Source: Arthrobacter sp. ISL-48 (GTDB lineage: Bacteria; Actinomycetota; Actinomycetes; Actinomycetales; Micrococcaceae). Taken from it: a stretch of DNA of 64,000 bases. The notes beneath the pieces were generated by a model. It saw only the letters and a program-made list of their open reading frames with translations. It did no database searches and was not told the origin of the DNA. Below, piece by piece: positions 34,747 to 43,800 of this stretch (its first letter is position 1; every line of letters begins with the position of its first letter). The stretch spans positions 227,448-291,447 of the forward strand of contig NZ_JAGGPL010000002.1 in the NCBI RefSeq assembly GCF_018613805.1, written 5' to 3'. The position numbers and the translations under genes were made by a program.

Positions 34747-35973
34747 TCAGGCTCCTTCAGAGACGGTGGCGGAGGTGGTGCCGGTCAGTTGGATGAGGGT
34801 GCTTTTCGCGGCTGCGGATTCTTCGACGGCGGCCAGCACGCGCTGGACGGCCAGCCCGTCCTCAAACGACGGCGACGGGCGGGTTCCGCCGTCAATCGCC
34901 AGCAGGAAGTCACGGATCTCGTGGGTGAAGGTGTGCTCCCAGCCGATGATGTGGCCCTGGGGCCACCATGCTTCAAGATACGGGTGCTCAGGCTCGTTGA
35001 CCAGGATCCGGCGGAAGCCCTGCTCGCGGGCCGGGGCGGTGGCATCAAGGAATCCCAGTTCATTGAGGTTTTCCAGGTCGAAGAGGAGCGAACCCTTGTC
35101 GCCGTAGATTTCCAGCTTCAGGGAGTTTTTCTGGCCAGTAGCCACCCGCGATGCCTCCACTGAGGCGATTGCACCGGAGGCGAGGGACAGCGTTGCCCAG
35201 GCGGCGTCGTCGACCGTCACTTCCTCCAGCCCTGATCTTCCCGGGCGGTGGGTGGTGAATGTGTGCGTCCGCCCGGAGACCTCCGTGACCTGGTCACCGA
35301 GCAGGAACAGCACCTGGTCGATGGCGTGTGAGGCGATGTCCCCTAACGCGCCGGAGCCCGCGGTTTCCTTTTTCAGCCGCCACGTCATGGGGCTTGTCTC
35401 ATCGGCGAGCCAGTCCTGCAGGTAGGCGGCGCGGACGTGCCGGACGGTTCCCAACCGGCCCTCGGCAATCAGTTCCCTCGCAAGGGCAAGGGCCGGGACC
35501 CGCCGGTAGTTGAATCCCACCATGGACTGCACGCCCCGTGTCCGGGCTGCCTGGGCGGCGGCGGTCATGGCCTCGGCTTCGGCGAGGGTGTTGGCGAGCG
35601 GCTTTTCCAGCAGCACATGCTTGCCCGCCTCGAGGGCAGCGATGGCGATCTCCGCGTGCATCCAGCCGGGGGCGCAGATGTCCACGATCTGGATGTCATC
35701 GCGTTCGATTACCGTACGCCAGTCAGTGGCTGTCTCCGTCCAGCCGTACTTGGCTGCGGCCTCAGCGACGCCTGAGGGATCCCGTCCCACCAGGACTTTT
35801 TGCTCGAACGCCGGGACGTCGAAATAGCTCGCGACGTTCCGCCACGCGTTCGAATGTGCTTTGCCCATAAAGGCGTAGCCGATCATCGCCACGCCCAGCG
35901 GTGTGTCGGCAGGGGCTGTGGCGGCGGTCGCCGGAGGTGGCGTATTTGCCGTCGTCATAGTGGTGCTCCTCAA
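34747..35973 (-). CDS. Gfo/Idh/MocA-family NAD(P)-dependent sugar dehydrogenase
   Basis: 408 residues. Rossmann start VAMIGYAFMGKAHSNAW, EKPLANT catalytic-Lys motif, and FNYRRVPALALA, AYLQDWLAD and SGALGDIASHAIDQ, which are typical of the branch oxidising or reducing C3 of unphosphorylated sugars. It lies 1 base upstream of an isomerase-family gene and downstream of ABC permeases. Its features resemble what I recall of Pseudarthrobacter levoglucosan dehydrogenase, but this is from memory and needs comparison. A short stretch of triplicated 17-bp sequence precedes it. Confidence 0.87.
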   Translation of the reverse strand: MRSTTMTTANTPPPATAATAPADTPLGVAMIGYAFMGKAHSNAWRNVASYFDVPAFEQKVLVGRDPSGVAEAAAKYGWTETATDWRTVIERDDIQIVDICAPGWMHAEIAIAALEAGKHVLLEKPLANTLAEAEAMTAAAQAARTRGVQSMVGFNYRRVPALALARELIAEGRLGTVRHVRAAYLQDWLADETSPMTWRLKKETAGSGALGDIASHAIDQVLFLLGDQVTEVSGRTHTFTTHRPGRSGLEEVTVDDAAWATLSLASGAIASVEASRVATGQKNSLKLEIYGDKGSLLFDLENLNELGFLDATAPAREQGFRRILVNEPEHPYLEAWWPQGHIIGWEHTFTHEIRDFLLAIDGGTRPSPSFEDGLAVQRVLAAVEESAAAKSTLIQLTGTTSATVSEGA

Positions 35974-36003
35974 ATGGGATGTTCTGTCGGTGGTGCTTCC
36001 AGG

Positions 36004-36054
36004 TACTTCACGACGCCAGCTACTTCACGACGCCAGCTACTTCACGGCGCCGGC
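36004..36054. repeat. Three tandem 17-bp units at the permease 3' end
   Basis: TACTTCACGACGCCAGC occurs at 36004-36020 and 36021-36037, and a variant (TACTTCACGGCGCCGGC) at 36038-36054. The variant is the last codons plus stop of the permease gene, so two extra near-copies of the gene end lie downstream of it. Confidence 0.85.
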
Positions 36055-36876
36055 CGAGAGGCCGGCTACCAGATGCTTTTGGACCAGGATGAACCCGATG
36101 AGCACCGGCAGACTCACGACCACGGAAGCGGCCATGAGCTGGTTCCAGAACACATCGGATTCGCTGGCATAGGCTTTGAGTCCGAGCGAGAGCGTCTTGG
36201 TGGCTTCGTTCGTCAGCACCGAGGCAAACAGGACCTCGCCCCAGGCGGAGATGAAGGAGTACACCGCCACCGCGATGATGCCGGGTTTGGCAACGGGCAG
36301 AATTACACGGATGAGTGCGCCCATCCGGCCGGTGCCGTCGATCATGGAGGCTTCCTCGAGCTCCTTGGGGATGGAGGCGAAGTAGCCGCTCAGCATCCAG
36401 ATGGCGAACGGGAGGGTAAAGGTCATATAAGTAATGATCAGCCCGAGGTAGGAGCCCTGCAGCTGGAGTCCGGTGAGGTTCCGGATCTGGGTGAAGATCA
36501 GGTACAGCGGGAGAAGGAACAGAATGCCCGGGAACATTTGGGTGGACAGGACTGTCAGGCTGAACGCCCGCTTGCCTTTGAACTGCAGCCGTGCAATGGA
36601 GTATGCGGCGAGGACTGCTACCGTCACCGAGCAGAGAGTGGCGCAGACGGTGATGATCAGGCTGTTCTGGAAATACTTGGCCAGCGGAACGGTGGTCCAA
36701 ATATCCAGGTACGGCGATGCGGTGATTTGGCGGGGGATCCACTGGAACAATCCCGCGACGTCCTTGAGCGGCTTCAGCGACGTGGACACCACCACGTAGA
36801 GGGGGATGGCCACCCAGAGGGACAGGATGGTCAGGACCACATTCCTCAGAATGCGGAAGTTGCGGGTCTCAATCAT
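36037..36876 (-). CDS. Carbohydrate ABC transporter permease (MalG-like, CUT1)
   Basis: 279 residues, about six membrane helices. The EAA loop is [20 protein letters not shown], which docks the ATPase. It starts inside the end of the MalF-like permease (8-base overlap). No ATPase gene occurs in the locus, so a shared MsmK/MsmX-like ATPase encoded elsewhere must energise the importer. The substrate is likely the sugar degraded by the flanking dehydrogenases. Confidence 0.92.
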   Translation of the reverse strand: MIETRNFRILRNVVLTILSLWVAIPLYVVVSTSLKPLKDVAGLFQWIPRQITASPYLDIWTTVPLAKYFQNSLIITVCATLCSVTVAVLAAYSIARLQFKGKRAFSLTVLSTQMFPGILFLLPLYLIFTQIRNLTGLQLQGSYLGLIITYMTFTLPFAIWMLSGYFASIPKELEEASMIDGTGRMGALIRVILPVAKPGIIAVAVYSFISAWGEVLFASVLTNEATKTLSLGLKAYASESDVFWNQLMAASVVVSLPVLIGFILVQKHLVAGLSAGAVK

Positions 36877-37882
36877 TGTCGGCCCCCTTGGGCAGCACCA
36901 TGCGGATGTAGAAGACGGACGCGATGAACAGGGCGATCAGGAGCAGGACGCTCATGGCTCCGCCCAGGCCGAAGTTCCAGCTGCCGAACGAGTTCTGGTA
37001 GATGAGCGGTGATACGAGGGTTGCCTCCTTCGGAGACGATGCACCGAACAAAACGAACGGAATGTTGAATTGGTTAAAGGTCCAGAGGGACATCACCATC
37101 AACAGCACGCCGTTGGCCGGACGCACCATCGGCAGCGTGATGGTGCGGAACTGTTGCCAGAGCGTGGCGCCGTCGATTGCCGCTGCTTCGTAGACTTCAT
37201 TGGGGACGTTCTGCAGGGCTGCCATCAGCATCAGGAATGCGAAAGGCCACAATTGCCAGATGTTCACCACAATCATGGCTCCAAAGGAGTTTTGGCCCAG
37301 GAGCCAGAATGGCCGTTCGTCTCCGAACAGATGGAATGTGTCGACCAGGATCTGGTTCACGGCACCGTCACGCTGGTTGAACATGAAGGCCCACGCAATA
37401 GTGCCGACGTAGGCGGGGAGGGCATAGGGGACCAGAAAGAACGTGCGCAGGATGGCCCGGCCCTTGAAGTTGGAGGACAGGAACACGGCTCCCGCCATTC
37501 CCAGGATCCAGGAGAAGCCGACCACCAGGATGGTGTAGCCCAGCGTTCGCCCCACCGTGCTGAAGAAAGCCTGTCCGATGGTGCTTTCGGGGTTGAGCCC
37601 GTTGACGAAGTTCTGCAGGCCCACAAAAGGGGCATTGAGCCAGTTGGTGAGGTTGAGCTGGGTTAGCGATATGAAGGCGATCCAGATGCCGAGCAGCATG
37701 GGGCCGATGTGGATCAGGATTTCGAGGATGGCGGCCGGGAGGATCAGGCCGTAAGGGAGGAACGAGCGGCGCGGCTTCCGTGGAGGCTGCCCGGTGACGC
37801 CTTGCGGCTGGCCGGGCTCGGGATCAATGGCAGACTTGCTGCCTTCAGCGGCGGTGCCGCTGTCCAAGGCTGAGTGGGACAT
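36869..37882 (-). CDS. Carbohydrate ABC transporter permease (MalF-like, CUT1)
   Basis: 337 residues with a proline-rich cytosolic N-terminus (about 45 residues) and six to seven membrane segments. The EAA loop is VPNEVYEAAAIDGATLWQQF. It partners with the downstream MalG-like subunit, which it overlaps by 8 bases, and with the binding lipoprotein 63 bases upstream. Confidence 0.92.
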   Translation of the reverse strand: MSHSALDSGTAAEGSKSAIDPEPGQPQGVTGQPPRKPRRSFLPYGLILPAAILEILIHIGPMLLGIWIAFISLTQLNLTNWLNAPFVGLQNFVNGLNPESTIGQAFFSTVGRTLGYTILVVGFSWILGMAGAVFLSSNFKGRAILRTFFLVPYALPAYVGTIAWAFMFNQRDGAVNQILVDTFHLFGDERPFWLLGQNSFGAMIVVNIWQLWPFAFLMLMAALQNVPNEVYEAAAIDGATLWQQFRTITLPMVRPANGVLLMVMSLWTFNQFNIPFVLFGASSPKEATLVSPLIYQNSFGSWNFGLGGAMSVLLLIALFIASVFYIRMVLPKGADND

Positions 37883-37945
37883 GTGAACTCCTTTGCCGGG
37901 GTGCGGGGCCCCTGAGCGGCAGCGCCCCGCACCCTCCAGACTTGG

Positions 37946-39268
37946 TTACTGGGCCGCAGCCATCTGGTTGTTGGCGTCCTTGAGGGCTGACTTTATATCT
38001 GCCTCGGAGACGGTTCCCGTTGCAGCCTTGGCAAAGAGGTTCTTGATGGCGGTGCCTGTCAGTGTTTCCATCTGCCCCTCCTTTGCAATGAGCGGCATGG
38101 GCATCGCATGGTTGGCCAAGGCATCGTTCTTGGCCTTGACTTCCGCGGTCTGGAAGGCGGCGTCTGACGATGCGCCGGTGACGACGGGCAGGGACGAGTA
38201 TGCCTTGTTCAGGGCAACTTGCTCGGCGTCGCTGGTCAGGAAGCCGGCCAGCTTGATGGCGTTGTCCTTGTTCTTGCTGTTCTTGAAGACGCTAAGGTTG
38301 ATCCCGGCGACGTGGCTCTGGGTACCGGCGGCGCCGGTGGCTCCAATTGACACCATCGGCATGGGAGCAACCCCCCAGTCCTTGAAACCGCGGGCGTCAA
38401 AGTTTTTAAGCGGGCTCTGATCGAACATCATTGCAGCTTTGCCATTGATGAGATTGTCGACCTTCTGGCTCCCCTGGCTGATTTCAGCGTCCGACGGCGA
38501 CATCACTTTGTCAGTTGCCATCAGATCGATGAACTGCTTCACCCCTTCCACCTGTGGACCACTGTCAAAGGTCGGCTTGCCATCCTTGTCGAAGAGACTT
38601 CCGCCGTTCTGCAATCCCCTGATGAAAGCCTGGTGTGAATTTGCCGATACCGAAGCACCTGCGGCCGTGAACCCCCACTGGTCGGGCTTCCCGTCGCCGT
38701 TGGTGTCTTTCGTGAGCTTCTTGGCGTCGGCTACGAATTCGTCCCAGGTCACCGGTGCCTTCTCAATGCCGGCTTCCTTGAACAGCTTCGTGTTGTAGTA
38801 CATGTTGTACGCCAGCCCGTAAAGGGGCACTGACGTCGGGGTCTTGCCTTCGGCGCCACCGGTCGACCAGCTCGTTTTCAGGAAGCGGTCTTTGCCCCCC
38901 ACTGCCTCCAGCAGTTTCCCTTCAACCGGTTCGAAAGCTCCCGTTTCCTGCAGCGTCACGGCCCAGGTGTTGCCAATGTTCAGGACATCGGGTCCGTCGC
39001 CGCTGGTGACGGCTGTCAGGATGCGGTTGTAGAGGTCCGTCCAACTGATGACCTCAAGATTGACCTTGACTCCGGTTTTCTCGGTAAACCGGTCAAGAGA
39101 GGGTTTGAGCTTGGCCGCGGTGTCGTCCAGGCTGTTGCCCTGGTCGGACGCCCAATAGGTGATGGTGTCGCTGGTGGCCTGCTGGCTGCTGCCGCCGCAG
39201 GCACTCAGGCCCAGGGCCAACGATGCTATGGCGGTCAGTGCTGATAGGACTTTCAGGGGATTCTTCAT
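37946..39268 (-). CDS. Sugar-binding lipoprotein (family 1 solute-binding protein)
   Basis: 440 residues from ATG 39268, preceded by GGAG. The signal peptide ends in lipobox LSAC (LALGLSACGGSS). The mature part shows the maltose-binding-like pattern: ITYWASDQGNSLDD, TGDGPDVLNIGNTW-like SGDGPDVLNIG and GKAAMMFDQSP. It captures the sugar for the MalFG-like pair. The 172-base gap upstream suggests it has its own promoter within the cluster. Confidence 0.92.
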   Translation of the reverse strand: MKNPLKVLSALTAIASLALGLSACGGSSQQATSDTITYWASDQGNSLDDTAAKLKPSLDRFTEKTGVKVNLEVISWTDLYNRILTAVTSGDGPDVLNIGNTWAVTLQETGAFEPVEGKLLEAVGGKDRFLKTSWSTGGAEGKTPTSVPLYGLAYNMYYNTKLFKEAGIEKAPVTWDEFVADAKKLTKDTNGDGKPDQWGFTAAGASVSANSHQAFIRGLQNGGSLFDKDGKPTFDSGPQVEGVKQFIDLMATDKVMSPSDAEISQGSQKVDNLINGKAAMMFDQSPLKNFDARGFKDWGVAPMPMVSIGATGAAGTQSHVAGINLSVFKNSKNKDNAIKLAGFLTSDAEQVALNKAYSSLPVVTGASSDAAFQTAEVKAKNDALANHAMPMPLIAKEGQMETLTGTAIKNLFAKAATGTVSEADIKSALKDANNQMAAAQ

Positions 39269-39425
39269 GCTTGCTCCGGTTTTCTCGTCGTCGAGCTGGT
39301 GCGGGGTCTTGCGGGTGCGCAAGCAAAGTGATGCGGGCGCAGTTCTGGGCGGTTCGTGGCACGTCTTGGCGGGTCGTGGCCACTAGCTGCGGGCCGTAAC
39401 CGCCGGCCGGCAACTAGTCCGCTTA

Positions 39426-39449
39426 TCTAGACGGATAGTTCTAGACGGA
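39426..39449. repeat. Duplicated stop-codon segment after the second dehydrogenase
   Basis: TCTAGACGGA occurs at 39426-39435 and 39440-39449 (14-bp period). The right copy contains the final codons and TAG stop of the dehydrogenase; the left copy lies just beyond the stop and repeats it. Confidence 0.7.
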
Positions 39450-40565
39450 CAGCGTTGCTGCGGTGGGGTCCCAGTCCTCCGGCAGGGCGGGTACCGGCGC
39501 AGCGGAGCTCTCGACATCCACGAAGGCACGCATGTCGATGGACTCTGCGATGGAAGCCATGGTGTCCAGCACATGGAACGCCAGCTCACCCTGCGCGCGG
39601 TGCGGGCGGCCTTCGCGGATGGCTCGGGCCATTTCCAGAACCCCTGCGCCCCGGCTTGCCGTGGAGCCGACGGAAGGGACGGTGGTCCACTCGTCCGATC
39701 CCGTTGCACAGATCCTGACTTCGCCGTCGAACCTGTTGGGATCAGGAAAAGCGATGGTGGCCTCTGTGCCCGTGATTTCAACGAATCCGGCGCGCTTGAG
39801 GGGCGAATCGAAACTGAAGATGCTCTGGGCGGATTCGCCGCCCTCGAACTCCAGGATGGAACTCACATGGGTAGGAACGGTCACAGCGAACTCTTCACCG
39901 GCCTTGGGGCCCGAACCGATCACCCGGGTTTCCTTGGACCGCGAACCGAAGGCGGCCACCCGGCGGATGCTGCCGAAGGTCTGAACCAGGGTGGTCAAGT
40001 AGTAGGGGCCGATGTCGAAAAGCGGGCCGGCGCCGTCCTGGAACAGGAAAGCCGGGTTGGGGTGCCAAGACTCCGGTCCCGGCGACTGCATCAGCGTCAG
40101 GGCAGTGAGCGGTGAACCGATGTCGCCGCGCTCGATCATCCTGCGGGCAGTCTGCAATCCCGCACCCAGGAAGGTGTCAGGCGCGCAGCCAAGGCGCACT
40201 CCGGCGGCGTCGGCCGTCTTGAGCAGCCCCAGGCCGCTTTCTCGATCCAAGGAGAACGGCTTCTCGCTCCACACGTGCTTGCCAGCATTGACGGCCTGCG
40301 TTGCGACTTCGACGTGGGCTGCCGGGATGGTGAGATTGATCACGATCTCAACGTCAGGATTGCCCAGCACCGCCTCCACGCCGCCGTGGACCGGTACGCC
40401 GTATTCAGCAGCCCTCGCGGCCGCCGACCCCTGGAAGAGGTCGCCGATGGCCACCACTTTGACGTCCGGGAAGCTGGTGAGGTTGTCGAGGTACTCCTTG
40501 CTGATGACGCCGGCCCCAATGATTCCGACTCCAACCGGTCCTGTTTTCAGTGAATCGCGGCTCAT
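39441..40565 (-). CDS. Gfo/Idh/MocA-family oxidoreductase (second of the locus)
   Basis: 374 residues with Rossmann VGVGIIGAGVISKEYLDNL, SEKPFSLD catalytic-Lys motif, and DIGPYYLTTLVQTFGSI as the C-terminal signature. It is clearly diverged from the 34747 paralogue. It starts with ATGA shared with the upstream isomerase-family gene, so the two form a coupled pair at the head of the cluster. In the levoglucosan scheme, one dehydrogenase oxidises the sugar and another reduces the 3-keto product; which is which cannot be decided from sequence alone. Confidence 0.87.
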   Translation of the reverse strand: MSRDSLKTGPVGVGIIGAGVISKEYLDNLTSFPDVKVVAIGDLFQGSAAARAAEYGVPVHGGVEAVLGNPDVEIVINLTIPAAHVEVATQAVNAGKHVWSEKPFSLDRESGLGLLKTADAAGVRLGCAPDTFLGAGLQTARRMIERGDIGSPLTALTLMQSPGPESWHPNPAFLFQDGAGPLFDIGPYYLTTLVQTFGSIRRVAAFGSRSKETRVIGSGPKAGEEFAVTVPTHVSSILEFEGGESAQSIFSFDSPLKRAGFVEITGTEATIAFPDPNRFDGEVRICATGSDEWTTVPSVGSTASRGAGVLEMARAIREGRPHRAQGELAFHVLDTMASIAESIDMRAFVDVESSAAPVPALPEDWDPTAATLSV

Positions 40566-41302
40566 GCGGATACCTTTCCGGCGCTGAGGTAGTTGTAGCT
40601 GTCACGGACGGCCTCGAACATGTCGCCCTGGAAGTCGTCGAGCTCAATGACCCCGGCCTCGAGAGAACCGGCGGCGTCCAGGACATCCCAGATGGCCATC
40701 TTGCCGTCACCCACTGCGGTCTGCCTGGACGGGTCCGGGCTCAGCGGCCCGTCCTTGATGTGGATGAACTTCACGCGGTCGCCAAGCCGTGCCAGCAGTT
40801 CCGAGGGGTCCTGACCGCCAACGGCGGCCCAGTACGTGTCGAGTTCCAGCACGACGGCGGGATCAAGGTTGTCCGCCAGGTGCTCCAAGGCGGTCCTGCC
40901 GTCGATGACGGACTCAACTTCCCACCAGTGATTGTGGTAGCCGACGCGGACGCCGTATTGCGCCCCCTTGGCTGCTGCAGCGTTGAGCTGCTCTGCCGTT
41001 TTCTTGATGTCTGAAAGGGAGCTCCAGCGCTCGATGGGCACGTGCGGGTCAATGACAGTGCCAATGCCGAGCTGCTGGGCGGCCGCAAAGATGTCGTCCT
41101 GGTTTTCCTGGAGCAGTGGTGCGTGGCCTGAGGGGGCGGTGAGGTTGTTATCTGCCAAGGCCTGCTTCAGTTCGGCGGCTTTGGCCACGAAACGGTAGGG
41201 CTCAACCATGGTGAAGCCGATTTCTGCCAGGCGCTGGATGGTTCCTGGGAGATCCTCTTCAAGGGCCTTACGGACCGTGTAGAGCTGGATCGAGTATGAC
41301 AC
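40562..41302 (-). CDS. Sugar phosphate isomerase/epimerase-family protein (second of the locus)
   Basis: 246 residues, single-domain TIM barrel (MSYSIQLYTVRKALEEDLPG start, YHNHWWEVES, ELDTYWAAVGGQDP, FIHIKDGPL, GVIELDDFQGD), with metal ligands Glu/Asp/His/Glu in the expected strands. GTG 41302 has GAGGAG upstream. It is first of the minus-strand genes and divergent from the ROK repressor. Similar short members act as hydratases or lyases on 3-keto sugars. Confidence 0.85.
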   Translation of the reverse strand: MSYSIQLYTVRKALEEDLPGTIQRLAEIGFTMVEPYRFVAKAAELKQALADNNLTAPSGHAPLLQENQDDIFAAAQQLGIGTVIDPHVPIERWSSLSDIKKTAEQLNAAAAKGAQYGVRVGYHNHWWEVESVIDGRTALEHLADNLDPAVVLELDTYWAAVGGQDPSELLARLGDRVKFIHIKDGPLSPDPSRQTAVGDGKMAIWDVLDAAGSLEAGVIELDDFQGDMFEAVRDSYNYLSAGKVSA

Positions 41303-41391
41303 TGTCTCTCCTCGTCGTTGGGGTTGGACGGCTGCTGCGGTCCTGGATCGTTCTCACGCCAGTGGGCTGCCTCACACCCAAAGCTAGAGGG

Positions 41392-41460
41392 ACTTTTGCC
41401 GAGCGTCAAGCAGAAGTTGGAAACTCATCGCCAGACTTTTTCTGGCGTAACACGCAGAAG
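41392..41460. promoter_or_regulatory. Candidate ROK operator region
   Basis: Two direct copies of the pattern ACTTTT-N12/13-GCAGAAG lie at 41392-41416 and 41435-41460. The perfect hairpin CGCCAGA-CTTTT-TCTGGCG (41429-41447) overlaps the second. The region is AT-richer than its surroundings and separates the divergent catabolic and ROK genes. Confidence 0.5.
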
Positions 41461-41482
41461 CGACCTGTGCTATCACTTGTTC

Positions 41483-42694
41483 ATGAGCCTCACGCCCGGA
41501 ACCGAAACGGCTGCCCCCGATAACGGCGGCAGTCTCGCGCGGGCCGGGGACCTTTTCCAGCTCCTGCGGGACGGCAAGGCGCGGACCCGCGCCGAGTTGG
41601 CACTGACCACAGGCCTGGCGCGTTCCACCGTGGCCTCCCGGATTGATGCCCTGATTCTCTCGGGACTGGTCGGACCCGCAGGTGAGGCGAACTCCAGCGG
41701 CGGCAGGCCGCCGTCGCGCTTTGCCTTCAATCCGGCGGCACGCTCCGTGCTGGCGGTCGACGTCGGGGCCACCCACGTGATTGTCGCCGTCACCGACCTC
41801 AGCGGACGTGTCCTGACCGAACAGCGCCTGGTGCAGGACGTCGGCGAGGGTCCGGAAACAGTACTGGACAGGGTGATTGAGGAAGGCCTTTCGCTCCTTG
41901 CGCGGGCGGGACGGAGCTTGAATGACCTCGCAGGAATGGGGATCGGCGTGCCGGGGCCTGTGGAGCACGCCACCGGCAGGCCGGTCAAGCCGCCCATCAT
42001 GCCGGGATGGGACGGGTTCGACGTCGTCCGTTACGTCCAGCACTCGCTGCCCGTTCCCGTCCTGGTGGACAACGACGTGAACATCATGGCCCTGGGGGAG
42101 CGAACGGCACACTGGTCCGAGCACGACAACTTCCTGCTCATCAAGGTGGCCACCGGCATCGGCGCTGGAATCATCAGTAACGGGGAGCTGCAACGCGGCG
42201 CCAATGGCACGGCCGGGGATCTTGGGCACGTCCGCGTCCCGCGCGGCGACGAGGTGTTGTGCCGCTGTGGCAACTACGGCTGTCTGGAAGCGCTTGCGTC
42301 AGGTCCGGCGGTGGCCGCGGAACTGAACCGGCAGGGTATTCCGGCTGCCAAGGGCAGCGATGTGCTCCGCCTTGTGGCTGAGGGCAACCTGCAGGCCATC
42401 CAGGCCCTGCGGCAGGCCGGGCGCGACGTGGGGGACGTACTGGCAACTGTGGTGAACCTGCTCAACCCTTCCGTCATTGTCATCGGCGGAAGCCTGGGCC
42501 AGGCCGGCGAGCACCTCATGGCCGGCGTCCGTGAGGTGGTTTATCGGCGCTCGCTGCCGCTGGCCACGACCCACTTGCGGATCGCCCCGTCGGTGGCCGG
42601 GGACCAGGCGGCGATTTTCGGCGCAAGCCAGATGGTCACCCAATACGTATTGTCCCCCGCGGTGATTGAGGCAACGCTCCAGGCGACCGGCTAG
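41483..42694 (+). CDS. ROK-family transcriptional regulator
   Basis: 403 residues from ATG 41483. An N-terminal winged helix (LARAGDLFQLLRDGKARTRA, STVASRIDALILSGLV) is followed by a ROK sugar-kinase-like domain (LAVDVGATHVIVAVTDLSGR) and zinc motif CRCGNYGCLE. The longer frame to 41318 is unsupported. ROK repressors of this kind sense sugars and repress divergent import/catabolic genes, so this protein is the presumed regulator of the 33.7-41.3 kb cluster. Confidence 0.92.
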   Translation: MSLTPGTETAAPDNGGSLARAGDLFQLLRDGKARTRAELALTTGLARSTVASRIDALILSGLVGPAGEANSSGGRPPSRFAFNPAARSVLAVDVGATHVIVAVTDLSGRVLTEQRLVQDVGEGPETVLDRVIEEGLSLLARAGRSLNDLAGMGIGVPGPVEHATGRPVKPPIMPGWDGFDVVRYVQHSLPVPVLVDNDVNIMALGERTAHWSEHDNFLLIKVATGIGAGIISNGELQRGANGTAGDLGHVRVPRGDEVLCRCGNYGCLEALASGPAVAAELNRQGIPAAKGSDVLRLVAEGNLQAIQALRQAGRDVGDVLATVVNLLNPSVIVIGGSLGQAGEHLMAGVREVVYRRSLPLATTHLRIAPSVAGDQAAIFGASQMVTQYVLSPAVIEATLQATG

Positions 42695-42711
42695 CCGGGC
42701 CCAAGGGGTGC

Positions 42712-43671
42712 TCACTCAGTAATGACGCGGATGGGCGAGCCCGCCAGCCAGGCTTTCACGTCCTCCAACGCGCCGCCATAGAACTGCCGGTAGCTCTCCC
42801 GGGTGACATAGCCCAGGTGCGGTGACAGCACCGTGTTCGGAGCGGCAAGGAGCGGGTGCCCGGGCGGCAGGGGTTCCTGGTCGAAGACATCCAGGGCGGC
42901 TCCGCCGATCCAGCCCTCACTCAGGGCGCGGACCAGGGCGTCCTGGTCAACCAGTGGACCGCGGGCGGTGTTTACCAGGATGCCTTCAGGCCCCAGCAGC
43001 CGGAGTTCCTGCTCGCCTACGATGCCTTCGGTGCGCGGGGACAGCCGCAGGTGCAGGGTGGCAACGTCGGCGTCCCTAAAGAGTCCTTCCTTGCTGACCT
43101 TGCGCACCCCGGCATCGGCAGCGGCCTCGTCCGTCAGGTTCTCGCTCCAGGCCAGCACCTCCATCCCGAAAGCCTGGCCGTAGGCGGCGATTCGCTGGCC
43201 GATCTTGCCCAGCCCCACGATACCCAGGGTCTTGCCTGCGAGTTCGAACCCCACCGTGGTCTGCCACGTGCCGGCGCGCACCGAATTCTCCTCGGCCGGG
43301 AGGTTCCGCGCGAGGGCCAGTAAGAGGGCCCAGGTCAGTTCGGGAGCCGCCGTCGGCGACCCTGCTGTACCGCACACCGTCACGCCGTGCTCTGCCGCCG
43401 CGAGCACATCGATGGAAGCGTTCGCCATCCCTGTGGTCACCAGCAGCTTGAGTCCGGGAAGCCTTTCCAGTGCGGAGCGGGGAAACGGTGTCCGCTCGCG
43501 CATCGCGATGACGATGTCAACCCCGGCCAACGCGGCCACCAGCGCATCCGGGGATGCGAAGGGCTCCGTGAAGACGGTGACGGACACGCCGTCCTGCTCC
43601 AGGGCGGCCCAGTCGGCGAATCCGTGCGCCACGTCCTGGTAATCGTCCAGGATGGCAAGCCGCTGCTGCAT
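42712..43671 (-). CDS. D-2-hydroxyacid dehydrogenase family protein
   Basis: 319 residues from ATG 43671 (AAGGAA nearby). The NAD-binding motif GKTLGIVGLGKIGQRIAAYG is followed by HLRLSPRTEGIVGEQELRLL, LVNTARGPLVDQDALVRAL and ALDVFDQEPLPPGHPL, with the catalytic His in LSPHLGYVTRES. The substrate could be glyoxylate/hydroxypyruvate, phosphoglycerate-like or another 2-hydroxyacid. It converges on the ROK gene and is divergent from the CynX-type transporter, with which it may be functionally linked. Confidence 0.9.
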   Translation of the reverse strand: MQQRLAILDDYQDVAHGFADWAALEQDGVSVTVFTEPFASPDALVAALAGVDIVIAMRERTPFPRSALERLPGLKLLVTTGMANASIDVLAAAEHGVTVCGTAGSPTAAPELTWALLLALARNLPAEENSVRAGTWQTTVGFELAGKTLGIVGLGKIGQRIAAYGQAFGMEVLAWSENLTDEAAADAGVRKVSKEGLFRDADVATLHLRLSPRTEGIVGEQELRLLGPEGILVNTARGPLVDQDALVRALSEGWIGGAALDVFDQEPLPPGHPLLAAPNTVLSPHLGYVTRESYRQFYGGALEDVKAWLAGSPIRVITE

Positions 43672-43800
43672 GTCAGTTCCTTCGTCCGTTGGTCTGTGGC
43701 GTGGGTTCATCGTAAGGCAGCGCACCATCTGCCCGCCTGCTTGCCCGCCTGCCGGCGTCGCGGCGCGCGAGTCCGTGATAGCAATGGGAGTGATGAAATC

